Below are positions 1 through 7,183 of a stretch of DNA of 39,119 bases, piece by piece; positions within the stretch are counted from its first letter, which is position 1, and each line of letters starts with the position of its first letter. The translations under genes and the position numbers were made by a program. Location: the IMG/VR virus record IMGVR_UViG_3300047478_000354, positions 1 to 39,119 of that record, one strand, 5' to 3'. The notes beneath the pieces were generated by a model, which did not search any database, was not told the origin of the DNA, and worked only from the letters and a program-made list of their open reading frames with translations. Source of the DNA: a virus.

Positions 1-416
1 GTGTATATAAGCGTGGTGTCAAGTAAATAAAACCTTTTACACCCTCCCCCTTCCTCGGGGCGTCGCCCATCGGAGCAAGTCGAGTTTTATAAATTTATAA
101 TTTTAAATTGATAGTAATTATATATATAATTTACCATGCTCACACCATGCTGTGGGGCTATGCCCACGAGTGGGTGACAGGGTGATTTGATATGCCCTCA
201 CATTGCATGTGGGGATACCATCTGACATTGATTGTAGGGGCATGCCCTCACAATATGTTTTGGGGTTATCTATTTTGTTGTAAATTCTTTTGTTTGTCAT
301 GATATTTAATTTAGCAATAAATCACATTTTTTGTTAATTTCGCTATCATTAAATACTGTTTTCTGATAGAATAGAGAGTATAAACAATAACACTCTAAGA
401 GAGGGGAACATAAAAA
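1..416. other. Non-coding leader/control region
   Basis: No convincing gene lies here; the short minus-strand frames are low-complexity and lack ribosome sites. The region holds a GC-rich patch near 40-80 in an otherwise AT-rich background, a run of only A/T around 88-115, the repeat array at 130-270 and the leader of the first plus-strand gene. If the molecule is circular it continues from 38886-39119 and separates parA (leftward) from the first rightward gene, a usual place for a plasmid origin and promoters. Confidence 0.6.
130..270. repeat. Iteron-like array, ~25-bp period
   Basis: The core ATGCCCTCACA occurs exactly at 192-202 and 242-252, with degenerate relatives starting near 136, 160 and 217, giving spacings of about 24, 32, 25 and 25 bp. 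Each core is followed about 10 bp later by a TGTGGGG-like block (151-157, 208-214, 234-240, 259-265), so units are imperfect palindromes. A CCCAC/GTGGG hairpin sits at 163-174. Phased repeats beside a partition operon resemble plasmid iterons. No Rep gene adjoins them, so the role is inferred. Confidence 0.45.
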
Positions 417-719
417 ATGAAGACTACAAACAAGCAAGCTAGCACCTTTGTTAACGCAAAACAGAAGTTTGAAGCAAGCAATCTGAACGGTATTCATAAA
501 GGCACGCTATACATAGTTTATTCTTATGGCTGGTATCCGCTTTTTGTATATAGCAGGGAAGACAATATTTGGCTAGAGAATTCAGATAAATACAGCCCTT
601 CTACTTCAAGACAACAAAGCCAATCGCGTCCAGATTGCGAAACGGTGAAAGTAACTCATGAAGGACTAAGGAATTTAATCGCCGTATACGGTAGAGGCGA
701 AATAAGAAACATCGCTTAA
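417..719 (+). CDS. Small conserved phage/plasmid protein, unknown function
   Basis: A 100-residue protein, first gene of the rightward block, with an AGGGG ribosome site about 10 bases before the ATG. It has a recognisable 'YIVYSYGWYPLFVY' core followed by 'ENSDKYSPSTSRQQSQSRP'. I recall similar cores in short uncharacterised phage and plasmid proteins, but no function is known to me. It has no membrane segment or signal peptide. The first copy of the covarying hairpin follows immediately downstream. Confidence 0.7.
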   Translation: MKTTNKQASTFVNAKQKFEASNLNGIHKGTLYIVYSYGWYPLFVYSREDNIWLENSDKYSPSTSRQQSQSRPDCETVKVTHEGLRNLIAVYGRGEIRNIA

Positions 720-722
720 AAC

Positions 723-771
723 TTCCCCTTGCGCCTTATAAGTAAGGCGCAATGATGAATTTTTAAACTAA
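723..771 (+). repeat. Covarying hairpin repeat, copy 1
   Basis: TTCCCCTT is followed by an 8-bp stem (731-738 with 743-750, GCGCCTTA/TAAGGCGC, loop TAAG) and then the invariant tail AATGATGAATTTTTAAACTA. The tail contains the mini-frame ATG ATG AAT TTT TAA. The same element follows the next two genes. Confidence 0.85.
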
Positions 772-793
772 CCGTAATAAATAGGTAAAAAAA

Positions 794-991
794 ATGAATA
801 AATTTCTAGAGTCAAATATGTTTTATCATAAATCTTTAAAAGATTCAAAAGGTAATCCATTAAAAGCTAAAAGAAACGGTCAAAATAAGCTATGGAAAAC
901 AAGACCAAATGATTTCCAAATACCTGTAAAGAGGGGGTTATATGATTTCGGATATATCAACCAAGATAACTGCCTAGAATGGACGGTTTGA
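794..991 (+). CDS. Small basic protein, unknown function
   Basis: A 65-residue lysine- and asparagine-rich protein with no recognised domain. The start follows the first hairpin repeat and a TAGG-type ribosome site. It ends in 'DNCLEWTV', just before the second hairpin repeat. Flanking by the two repeats and a good ribosome site support it being translated. Its compact basic composition would suit a nucleic-acid or protein-binding role, but nothing specific supports that. Confidence 0.6.
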   Translation: MNKFLESNMFYHKSLKDSKGNPLKAKRNGQNKLWKTRPNDFQIPVKRGLYDFGYINQDNCLEWTV

Positions 992-994
992 GTA

Positions 995-1043
995 TTCCCC
1001 TTGCGCCTTATGAATAGGGCGCAATGATGAATTTTTAAACTAA
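995..1043 (+). repeat. Covarying hairpin repeat, copy 2
   Basis: Same architecture as 723-771. The stem 1003-1010/1015-1022 is GCGCCTTA/TAGGGCGC, so one A-U pair of copy 1 becomes a G-U pair. The loop is TGAA and the 20-base tail is identical. Confidence 0.85.
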
Positions 1044-1067
1044 AGATAATTAGAAAAGGAAATTAAA

Positions 1068-1556
1068 ATGTATAAAAAACTAAGTGAATTTAAAATAGAT
1101 AGTTCTATCGCTAGAACACTTGCCGAACAAGCGTGGGGACGTGGGGGCACTCATTCTTATAAGACAACAAGGAAAGGGATTTACTATTTTTCTTGCAGCG
1201 GTCACGGCGGTTACGTAGTTGATAAAAAATTATTAGATTCTGGTGAATTACATTTCATTAATAAGTTTGTAAATTCTCAAAAAATAAGAATATTAGGCGA
1301 ATATAATAAAGGGGAAAAATACGTTTTAGATTATGTAGGACCAGATTCTCAAAAAACAAAATGGAGAGCAAACCCAATAACAAGGGATTATTTCCAAGAG
1401 GAATATGAGTTTTATTTATTCGAGGAAGATTGCGCTTGGTCGATTCTAGAGAAGTTCACTGGAATACGTTCAGAAGGATTTAAGGCAACGGCAGAAGAGC
1501 GCAAGCAAATGATAGATCAAACATTTATGAATTGGTACGGCAGGAAACAAGCTTAA
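1068..1556 (+). CDS. Conserved hypothetical protein, 162 aa
   Basis: An AAGGA ribosome site precedes the ATG. The protein contains 'GIYYFSCSGHGGYVVD' near residues 38-53 and an acidic/aromatic stretch ending 'EEDCAWSILEKFTGIRS' near 120-136. That pattern reminds me of uncharacterised phage and plasmid proteins. It has no membrane segment and no catalytic motif I can name. It lies between hairpin copies 2 and 3, in the early-type rightward block that ends with SSB-like and RuvC-like genes. Confidence 0.7.
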   Translation: MYKKLSEFKIDSSIARTLAEQAWGRGGTHSYKTTRKGIYYFSCSGHGGYVVDKKLLDSGELHFINKFVNSQKIRILGEYNKGEKYVLDYVGPDSQKTKWRANPITRDYFQEEYEFYLFEEDCAWSILEKFTGIRSEGFKATAEERKQMIDQTFMNWYGRKQA

Positions 1557-1559
1557 ATA

Positions 1560-1608
1560 TTCCCCTTGCACCTTAGAAATAGGGTGCAATGATGAATTTT
1601 TAAACTAA
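1560..1608 (+). repeat. Covarying hairpin repeat, copy 3
   Basis: The stem 1568-1575/1580-1587 is GCACCTTA/TAGGGTGC: relative to copies 1 and 2 the third pair changes from G-C to A-T on both sides at once. The loop is GAAA and the tail is identical to the other copies. Confidence 0.85.
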
Positions 1609-1620
1609 AAAGGTTTAGAC

Positions 1621-1821
1621 ATGGATAAAATGCAAGAAAATAGAGAATCACTTAATCAACTAATACATACACAAAATAATTTAATAAACTCTTACTTAGA
1701 GGTAAGAGGGGAAGCAATTAAATTGGGTATAGAAATTTCTGGATTGGATGAAAAGCTTGAAAAGCTAAAAGAAGATCTAAAAGGATTCGAAACAATAAAG
1801 AGAATGATAAAGGATTTATGA
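1621..1821 (+). CDS. Small coiled-coil protein
   Basis: A 66-residue, strongly charged protein with heptad-like leucines ('ISGLDEKLEKLKEDLKGFE') that predicts a coiled coil. It begins right after the third hairpin repeat and overlaps the next start by ATGA, so the two are probably translationally coupled. No named family is recognised. Confidence 0.6.
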   Translation: MDKMQENRESLNQLIHTQNNLINSYLEVRGEAIKLGIEISGLDEKLEKLKEDLKGFETIKRMIKDL

Positions 1822-2150
1822 ATATAAAAGACTTGAACGGACTAGCAATAAAGAAGGCTTTAAGGGCTCAATCAGCAAGCTACAGATACCACAATAAGAA
1901 TAAATCAGGGGGCAATTTCGGTATCAATATAAGGGGATTAAAAGGAGCTGATTTTGAGATTTCAGGAGATTACGATACAGAAGGAAATGTAAGGCAGTTG
2001 CGTTTTGGATACCTATATCAGCATGGTATTTCAATCCCTGAAATGAGCTTTGATGATCTTATGCTATTCATAACAAAGGCAGTTCTAAAGATAGAAAACA
2101 AAGGCACTGCAATAACTTTTGCAGTGAAAGACTTAGAGGTAATGCCGTGA
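1818..2150 (+). CDS. Hypothetical protein, 110 aa
   Basis: The start overlaps the previous stop (ATGA). The sequence alternates basic helix-like and beta-like segments ('FGINIRGLKGADFEISGDYD' near 34-53) and has no motif I recognise. Position and tight coupling support a real gene in the early-type operon. Function cannot be assigned. Confidence 0.6.
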   Translation: MNIKDLNGLAIKKALRAQSASYRYHNKNKSGGNFGINIRGLKGADFEISGDYDTEGNVRQLRFGYLYQHGISIPEMSFDDLMLFITKAVLKIENKGTAITFAVKDLEVMP

Positions 2151-2350
2151 GGGAAATGAGCAAGTCAACGCAAATTAAGTGGCGAATTTTGGACATGCAA
2201 ATAGAGTTGAAAGACCCTACAATTGAAAAAAGACTCCAAGAACACTACGAGAAGCTTGTAGTAATTTATGGAGAACTTGAGGAAATTTATTCAAAAGAAG
2301 AGGAGTTAAAAGATGAATATCAAAGAAAGCAAAGTGCAAGAAGCCTATAG
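2147..2350 (+). CDS. Small helical protein, probable GTG start
   Basis: A 67-residue, glutamate/lysine-rich, probably all-helical protein. I chose the GTG at 2147 because it overlaps the previous stop (GTGA) and has AGAGGT upstream; the ATG at 2156 has its GAGGG only two bases away. It overlaps the next gene by 38 bases. No function recognised. Confidence 0.5.
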   Translation: MREMSKSTQIKWRILDMQIELKDPTIEKRLQEHYEKLVVIYGELEEIYSKEEELKDEYQRKQSARSL

Positions 2351-2585
2351 AAGAATTGTAAAAATTCTTTTAGATCTAGAAGTTGATCTATACGTATGCG
2401 ACGACGACAAAAACACATTTAAAAGGGTTATGGAGATAGGAATAAACGGCCCTTCAATACAGCTTTCAACAAATGATTATGCTGAGGAACTATGGTGCGA
2501 TAATGAAGAAAAGAGTGGGACAACAGAAGGAAAAGAGGTTTCTGTTGCCCCTGGACAAATATCCGCTAATCTGAGGAGAAAATAG
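2313..2585 (+). CDS. Hypothetical protein, 90 aa
   Basis: A strong GAGGAG ribosome site precedes the ATG, which lies inside the previous gene. The first ~60 residues look globular ('RRIVKILLDLEVDLYVCDDD'). The tail is polar and probably disordered. No family is recognised; support comes from the ribosome site and the gapless operon. Confidence 0.55.
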   Translation: MNIKESKVQEAYRRIVKILLDLEVDLYVCDDDKNTFKRVMEIGINGPSIQLSTNDYAEELWCDNEEKSGTTEGKEVSVAPGQISANLRRK

Positions 2586-2588
2586 GAT

Positions 2589-2921
2589 ATGCTAGAAGAT
2601 ATAAATCATTTTACTGGAACAGACAAGTATTATAAACACTTTTTGGGAATTCTTTTCACTGATGGAATAAAATACGTTGCTGATGAGGCAGGGGCGTATT
2701 GGCTCATTGACGCAATAGCAAGCTATCAGCCTAGACTTAGGCAAGAGGAATTTCAATCTTGGACGCTTAAAAAGAATGAAAATGACTCATGGACATTGAG
2801 TGCTACAGATGGAAACGATAGGGAATTAGTAAGACAAGAAATTGAATTCAGCGATTTCCCTAGGGATAAAATGAATTTTTTCCTTTGCAATAAAACTCTT
2901 ATGCTACCTTCTGAATACTAG
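2589..2921 (+). CDS. DUF6876-like protein
   Basis: A 110-residue protein whose N-terminus ('HFTGTDKYYKH', 'FTDGIKYVADEAGAYWLID', 'IASYQ') matches my recollection of the DUF6876 family found on phages and plasmids. The family has no established function. It lies three bases after the previous stop with a GGAGAA-type ribosome site. Family assignment is from memory and is moderate. Confidence 0.65.
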   Translation: MLEDINHFTGTDKYYKHFLGILFTDGIKYVADEAGAYWLIDAIASYQPRLRQEEFQSWTLKKNENDSWTLSATDGNDRELVRQEIEFSDFPRDKMNFFLCNKTLMLPSEY

Positions 2922-2925
2922 AAAA

Positions 2926-3039
2926 ATGAACTATCTGGAATTCCCAGAAGGTTGCAAATTCAGGAAGGGGAAAACCCCCTTCACTGAATTAAAAAACAGA
3001 ATATCTTTGAAATTAAATTCAGCAAAAACTATTATTTAG
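2926..3039 (+). CDS. Possible 37-aa peptide over a hairpin
   Basis: An ATG frame fills most of the gap between two genes and encodes a basic 37-residue peptide ('MNYLEFPEGCKFRKGKTPFT...'). It has no clear ribosome site, and its DNA contains the stem-loop at 2959-2988. It may be a real peptide, a leader, or a chance frame over a structured spacer. Confidence 0.3.
   Translation: MNYLEFPEGCKFRKGKTPFTELKNRISLKLNSAKTII
2959..2988 (+). other. 12-bp stem-loop in a spacer
   Basis: TTCAG plus GAAGGGG (2959-2970) pairs with CCCCTTC (2976-2982) and CTGAA (2984-2988), with a five-base loop and one bulged A. A smaller TCTGG/CCAGA hairpin precedes it at 2934-2948. No T-run follows on either strand, so it is not a standard intrinsic terminator; it may be a processing or stability element. 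Confidence 0.55.
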
Positions 3040-3060
3040 TGATAAATCAGAGGGCTAATT

Positions 3061-3315
3061 ATGGCAGAGTTAAAAGGAATTGACGCACACGGCAACGACT
3101 GGAAATTAAGTATATGCGTTACCAATCCCAGATATACAAATAGATATGAGCTGGTATTTAGTTTTAATGGCGTAGACTTCCCTATACGAAAATATAGCAC
3201 GTATCAAGGGGCGTTAGAGACTTGGAGCTTTCTAAAAAAGCTATGCAAGTACGGAACAAATATTGAGGACATCAAAAGATTTCCTATAAACACAAAGGAC
3301 TCACCAAATGGATAA
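3061..3315 (+). CDS. Hypothetical protein, 84 aa
   Basis: A GAGGG ribosome site precedes the ATG. The small beta-rich sequence ('WKLSICVTNPRYTNRYELVF') has no motif I recognise. It overlaps the next gene by eight bases. It continues the early-type operon after the structured spacer. Confidence 0.6.
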   Translation: MAELKGIDAHGNDWKLSICVTNPRYTNRYELVFSFNGVDFPIRKYSTYQGALETWSFLKKLCKYGTNIEDIKRFPINTKDSPNG

Positions 3316-3562
3316 GATTATTATCAATGTTGACCAGGAAGACCGCCTATTCATGGAAAAAGAATGCGAAAAAACTAAGCACACATTCCATTCATTTTTT
3401 AAGATGCTTCTAGATCTTTATAAGAAGCCTGTAGAGACAAAAGAATTACCAAAGCAAGTCAACACACCAATCGCGCAAGACGAACCGTTAAAGACCCCTA
3501 AAAAGCAAGATCAGAGAAAAGTAAATGGCAAAGAAAATAGCAGTAAAGGCAGCGACCAATAA
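3308..3562 (+). CDS. Possible ribbon-helix-helix protein
   Basis: An 84-residue protein whose first 40 residues read as a beta strand ('KIIINVD') followed by two helices, the order of a MetJ/Arc/CopG fold. A proline/lysine-rich disordered tail follows. The fold call is weak and rests on pattern alone. It overlaps the SSB-like gene by 38 bases. A DNA-binding or regulatory role would fit but is not shown. Confidence 0.45.
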   Translation: MDKIIINVDQEDRLFMEKECEKTKHTFHSFFKMLLDLYKKPVETKELPKQVNTPIAQDEPLKTPKKQDQRKVNGKENSSKGSDQ

Positions 3563-4148
3563 CAAGCCTGCGCCAAATAAAGTCGTCACGGTTAAAAGCG
3601 ATATAGTATCGCCTGCCTTGACCGTCCAAAAGACTCATATAGCTACTCCCTTTATCTACCCAGGCACGGAAATTCCCAGATATGGCGTAGTGGTAGAGAT
3701 AGACCCTTTAAAGAAAGAGCATAAAAAGTTTTTAAAATCTTTGGAAGATCTCGCCACCGAGCATGCCGTAGATACTATTGGACATACTGATAACGATATG
3801 ATTTTTATCAAATTTCAGACAAAAGAAGTTCTAAAGGTATTCGTAGAGGAACCTGATTTAAAACCCCCTTCTGAAATCCAATTGGATTCTGAAATACCAT
3901 ACTCTAGTCAAGTCATTATCCATTTTGATTTGAACGTTTATTATAACGTCAAGGAGCGGAAAAAAGGGTTTAACTTTTGCCCGACTAAAGTAATCCTGAA
4001 ATTAGATAAAAAAACTAAAAAGCTGGTAGAGGTTACTAATGTCAAAGCTGTTAAAAATAGTAGGATTGGACCCAGGGTTAAGGCAAACGGGGGTGGCGTG
4101 CCTAAATTGGGACAGCGAAAGCAACGAAATTTGGATAAATCATTGTAA
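3525..4148 (+). CDS. Probable phage single-stranded DNA-binding protein
   Basis: A 207-residue protein. A basic, alanine/lysine-rich N-terminus leads into a globular region. It ends in 'HFDLNVYYNVKERKKGFNF' near residue 135-155 followed by a beta strand, the arrangement I associate with T7 gp2.5/Enc34-type phage SSBs with an OB fold. Its place just before a RuvC-like nuclease supports a role in DNA replication or recombination. The last ~37 residues are basic, unlike the acidic tails of classic SSBs, and overlap the nuclease gene by 110 bases in another frame. Function is inferred. Confidence 0.45.
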   Translation: MAKKIAVKAATNNKPAPNKVVTVKSDIVSPALTVQKTHIATPFIYPGTEIPRYGVVVEIDPLKKEHKKFLKSLEDLATEHAVDTIGHTDNDMIFIKFQTKEVLKVFVEEPDLKPPSEIQLDSEIPYSSQVIIHFDLNVYYNVKERKKGFNFCPTKVILKLDKKTKKLVEVTNVKAVKNSRIGPRVKANGGGVPKLGQRKQRNLDKSL

Positions 4149-4584
4149 TGTTTTACGCACGCCTGAAAAATTCAAAGGCGTAGATGCAATTTATTATATG
4201 ATTAATCTTGTTAAAGAATTTTCTTTGAAAGAAGAGATAAGAGAAGCCGACAGAGTTGTAGTAGAATTTCCTGCTGCTTACTATAACCCTAAGTTTTCGG
4301 CTGGCACAATGAGTCCATTAAGTGGAGTAGCTGGGGCTGCTTATGCTTTTTTGAACAATTGTGACGAAGACCCTTCCTTCAATCGCGCTGAGTTTGTTTA
4401 CCCTGCCGTATGGAATAGAAGAAAGAATAAAACCAATACTCGCGCTCTCGTAGAGTCTTTGGTTGGAGATAATACAAATTGGGAATTTGACCAAGTGATA
4501 AAAAATCCCAAAATGTATGAGCATGTCATCGACGCTGTAGGTATGGCCTATTACGTATTTGAGAGGGATTTCCTTAACTCGTAG
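4039..4584 (+). CDS. RuvC-like Holliday-junction resolvase/nuclease
   Basis: A 181-residue RNase H-fold nuclease. Visible acidic residues are D11 in 'VGLDPG', E76 in 'VVVEFP', and D165 in 'HVIDAVGMA' with H162 three residues before. This is the RuvC order of a first-strand Asp, a mid-protein Glu and a C-terminal H/D-x-x-D. Phages use such enzymes to cut branched DNA before packaging. A GAGG ribosome site precedes the ATG, which lies inside the SSB-like gene. The 3' end overlaps the opposing fibre-like gene by 11 bases. Confidence 0.75.
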   Translation: MSKLLKIVGLDPGLRQTGVACLNWDSESNEIWINHCNVLRTPEKFKGVDAIYYMINLVKEFSLKEEIREADRVVVEFPAAYYNPKFSAGTMSPLSGVAGAAYAFLNNCDEDPSFNRAEFVYPAVWNRRKNKTNTRALVESLVGDNTNWEFDQVIKNPKMYEHVIDAVGMAYYVFERDFLNS

Positions 4585-5122
4585 GCTGTGCAATTGCGTT
4601 ATAAACGATTACCCAGTTATAAGTCTTAGCCGTTTCACCTGTTACTGTAAGGCTTACTGCCTCGTTAATGGTATCAGCAATTAAGTCAAAAGTAGGTAGT
4701 CCAGTGCTATCGCGGTTAACGTTTACCAGGGGAACAAAAACCTGCAATACGCTACCCCCTGTGGGACGGTGAAACGTTCCTAAGAAGTCGCCTCCGACTG
4801 ATTCTGTAGCGTCATCACGTAAACCAACAAATCGACCGCTTATAGTCACTGCGCTGGACTCATTTACTGGTATGCTGGCAGCAACTACAGGGGTTGCCCC
4901 TACGGTTATCGCTGTTGTTTCCTGTAGGATCTGCTGGCTGAGCTTTTCAGGGGTAATAGCTCCATCCTGAATGCCATTAGTCCCTATAGGAACGCCATTA
5001 TCAGGGGCTCCGCTATGATCGTGAGAATCTATATTATTTAAACCTGCTGAAAACGCCTCGGAGTAGGCTTCTTCACCATCGGAAGGCTTAAAAATTGACA
5101 TATTTGGCGTTCTAGTTCCCAT
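4574..5122 (-). CDS. Fibre-like virion protein, last late gene
   Basis: A 182-residue protein with the phage fibre/collar signature 'IDSHDHSGAPDNGVPI' followed by 'IQDGAITPEKL', then a beta-rich C-terminal domain rich in T, V and S. In other phages this signature marks short tail or head fibres and appendages. A TAGGTAGGA ribosome site precedes the ATG. It is the last gene of the leftward late operon, three bases after the 685-residue gene, and its stop lies within the opposing nuclease gene. Confidence 0.65.
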   Translation of the reverse strand: MGTRTPNMSIFKPSDGEEAYSEAFSAGLNNIDSHDHSGAPDNGVPIGTNGIQDGAITPEKLSQQILQETTAITVGATPVVAASIPVNESSAVTISGRFVGLRDDATESVGGDFLGTFHRPTGGSVLQVFVPLVNVNRDSTGLPTFDLIADTINEAVSLTVTGETAKTYNWVIVYNAIAQPTS

Positions 5123-5125
5123 ATC

Positions 5126-7183
5126 CTACCTATATTTTTCTAACATTTGCTCTAATGAAATACCGCGATTTATTCTCGCCTGCAACACAGCCTTATCCCC
5201 TAGAGGCAACTGTGGATCGTTCTCAATTTCTGCTACAGCGTCCCTTCTCTCTTGCGGATCTAAAAGAATACCATTCTTATAGGAAGGTTTTTCAGATATT
5301 GCAGCTATAACACCTTCAACGCCACCCCTTAGAGCTAAATTTCTGTTGAATTGTCCCAAAGCATCTGGCCTTGTAGCACCTCTTAGCATAGATGTAAGGG
5401 CAGCGACACCACCTGCACCTGCTGCTGTATTTCCTAATCCTACGGCCTGGGTAGCTAAAAATCCACCAAGACCTCCCTTCATGGAAGTAGCTTTCTTTCC
5501 TATGTCTTTGTAAAAATTAGGATTCTCGAAAGATTGCGCCATTTTTCCTACTTGAGGAGGGGGAGGCAATGGCGTTGGGGTAGGGCGTGCATTTGAAGGG
5601 GGAATGCTTCTGGAAATGTAGGGGTTTTTGACTCCAACGGCATTTGACATTTTGGAGGCCAATCTTTCGGCTGCATCGTTCACATTAAGCATAAAATCGC
5701 CTGTAGCAGGCACGGATTTATTAGCTGCGGAAATAGCCGAGTCCTTAATATTTTTTACATAATCAATAGCCTTGTTATAGGCTTTTTGCGTGTCCGATTG
5801 AGCTTGAGAGAGTGCAATGCCAGGGTAATTTTTTTGTAGTCCCTTTTGGAATTTAGTAAGGGAATTTCCCAGCTCATTGACCAATCCCTTATAGACTGGG
5901 GAATTGTAAACCACCTGAGCAAGTAGCTGATTGAGATGACCTTTTTCATAGGCTTGAGCAAAATCTTCTGGGGACATCTTATTTACGACATCCTCAACGC
6001 TCTTGAATAACTTCCCTTTAAAACCTTGGAATGCCTGTTTATTTACTCCTTCCTGCGCCAATTTATCAATCATCGGAATGTCATTCACCATCGCATCAAT
6101 AGTTCTCGACATCTCTTTTTGATATTGCTTGAAGATTTTTGGAGTTACCTTTTCTTTTGCAACGGCCTGACCTACTCTTAAAGGCAGATTTTCAACTATA
6201 TGTTCTCTAAATCTAGTCAGGAAAGGTCTTTCTACATCGGAAGCGGTCTTTAATCGGGATTCAATGACACGGTAGATCTTCTTTATGTCACCCTCTTTGA
6301 CTACTTCTGGAAGACCTTTCTCAACTGTTTCAAAGAATTTAATTAATCCATTTGCCTCAGAAGAGCCTGCAATCGGAGAGACATTGATTTCCGCATTAAT
6401 GAAGCCTGGAACGTTTAAAGCGTTTTTCCCCACACCGACTTTGGGTAAGTTCGAATCTAGACCCGTCAGCTTTTTCTCCATTGTTTGCGTGAAGGCTGTT
6501 TGAGCCTTCTCATTTGCCTCCCCGATTCGGCTGACCTGCTCAGGATGTTGTCTCAAGGCAGATCTTTCACCAGCGACCTTTTGTAACTTTCCTACTCCAT
6601 AACCTATGCCTGCACCGATACCAGCGTTCTTTGCTGCTCCCATAGGATCTTCATAGATAGGCTTTTCCCCTGCAATCGACCCAATAGCTGCCCCTGCCAA
6701 AACTGGCCTTCCTTTCAATCCTTTTGGAAGTGGAGTAGCCAAGTCAGCTCCGAAAGAAGTTAATCCACCAGCAAGAGCGGAATAAGGGTTTTCCTGCTCT
6801 AGTTCATGCAATCCCTCTCTAGCCCCTCTATTCCTGGCTTCAAGATTTTCATACATTCTAGAGAGAAATCCCATGTCCTCTTGGCCTTCTCTAGTGGAGA
6901 CTGCTCGGCCTGCTGCAAAAGCTGGATTAACCACATAGTCGTTAATTGCCTTTGGGATCATCGTTTGCCCGAAATTTCTAAGGAACGTATAGGCTTCTGG
7001 GCTCGTAGCCTTAGCTAAATCTTTTTCTGCCTGCTTAGCCCCTGTTCTTAACTCTCTCGCGCCTTTCGATTCAAATAATGAATAGGCAGCATCATCACTG
7101 AGGGGCTCCGCACGTCCATCTTTTAAATGAATGGTCTTAGTCTTCTTATCAATGTAATCGACTTCTGGCTGTATTATAGGCAT
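5126..7183 (-). CDS. Internal virion/ejection-like protein, 685 aa
   Basis: A large protein with a polar N-terminus and a Gly/Ala-rich hydrophobic stretch around residues 160-200 ('AGAAIGSIAG', 'AGIGAGIGYGVGK'). Long helical regions follow, then a proline-rich linker ('PTPTPLPPPPQ') and a second Gly/Ala-rich segment near 570-600. That layout resembles podovirus internal proteins ejected with the DNA that form a channel across the envelope. It follows the adaptor, nozzle and other internal genes, matching P22 gene order. No catalytic motif, including lytic transglycosylase, is visible to me. Confidence 0.6.
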   Translation of the reverse strand: MPIIQPEVDYIDKKTKTIHLKDGRAEPLSDDAAYSLFESKGARELRTGAKQAEKDLAKATSPEAYTFLRNFGQTMIPKAINDYVVNPAFAAGRAVSTREGQEDMGFLSRMYENLEARNRGAREGLHELEQENPYSALAGGLTSFGADLATPLPKGLKGRPVLAGAAIGSIAGEKPIYEDPMGAAKNAGIGAGIGYGVGKLQKVAGERSALRQHPEQVSRIGEANEKAQTAFTQTMEKKLTGLDSNLPKVGVGKNALNVPGFINAEINVSPIAGSSEANGLIKFFETVEKGLPEVVKEGDIKKIYRVIESRLKTASDVERPFLTRFREHIVENLPLRVGQAVAKEKVTPKIFKQYQKEMSRTIDAMVNDIPMIDKLAQEGVNKQAFQGFKGKLFKSVEDVVNKMSPEDFAQAYEKGHLNQLLAQVVYNSPVYKGLVNELGNSLTKFQKGLQKNYPGIALSQAQSDTQKAYNKAIDYVKNIKDSAISAANKSVPATGDFMLNVNDAAERLASKMSNAVGVKNPYISRSIPPSNARPTPTPLPPPPQVGKMAQSFENPNFYKDIGKKATSMKGGLGGFLATQAVGLGNTAAGAGGVAALTSMLRGATRPDALGQFNRNLALRGGVEGVIAAISEKPSYKNGILLDPQERRDAVAEIENDPQLPLGDKAVLQARINRGISLEQMLEKYR

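Noticed and set aside
118-300. Minus-strand 60-codon frame
   Set aside because: It runs over the repeat array, has no ribosome site, and its composition mirrors the repeats.
306-497. Minus-strand 63-codon frame
   Set aside because: It lies antisense over the leader and start of the first rightward gene, which has a better start and coding pattern.
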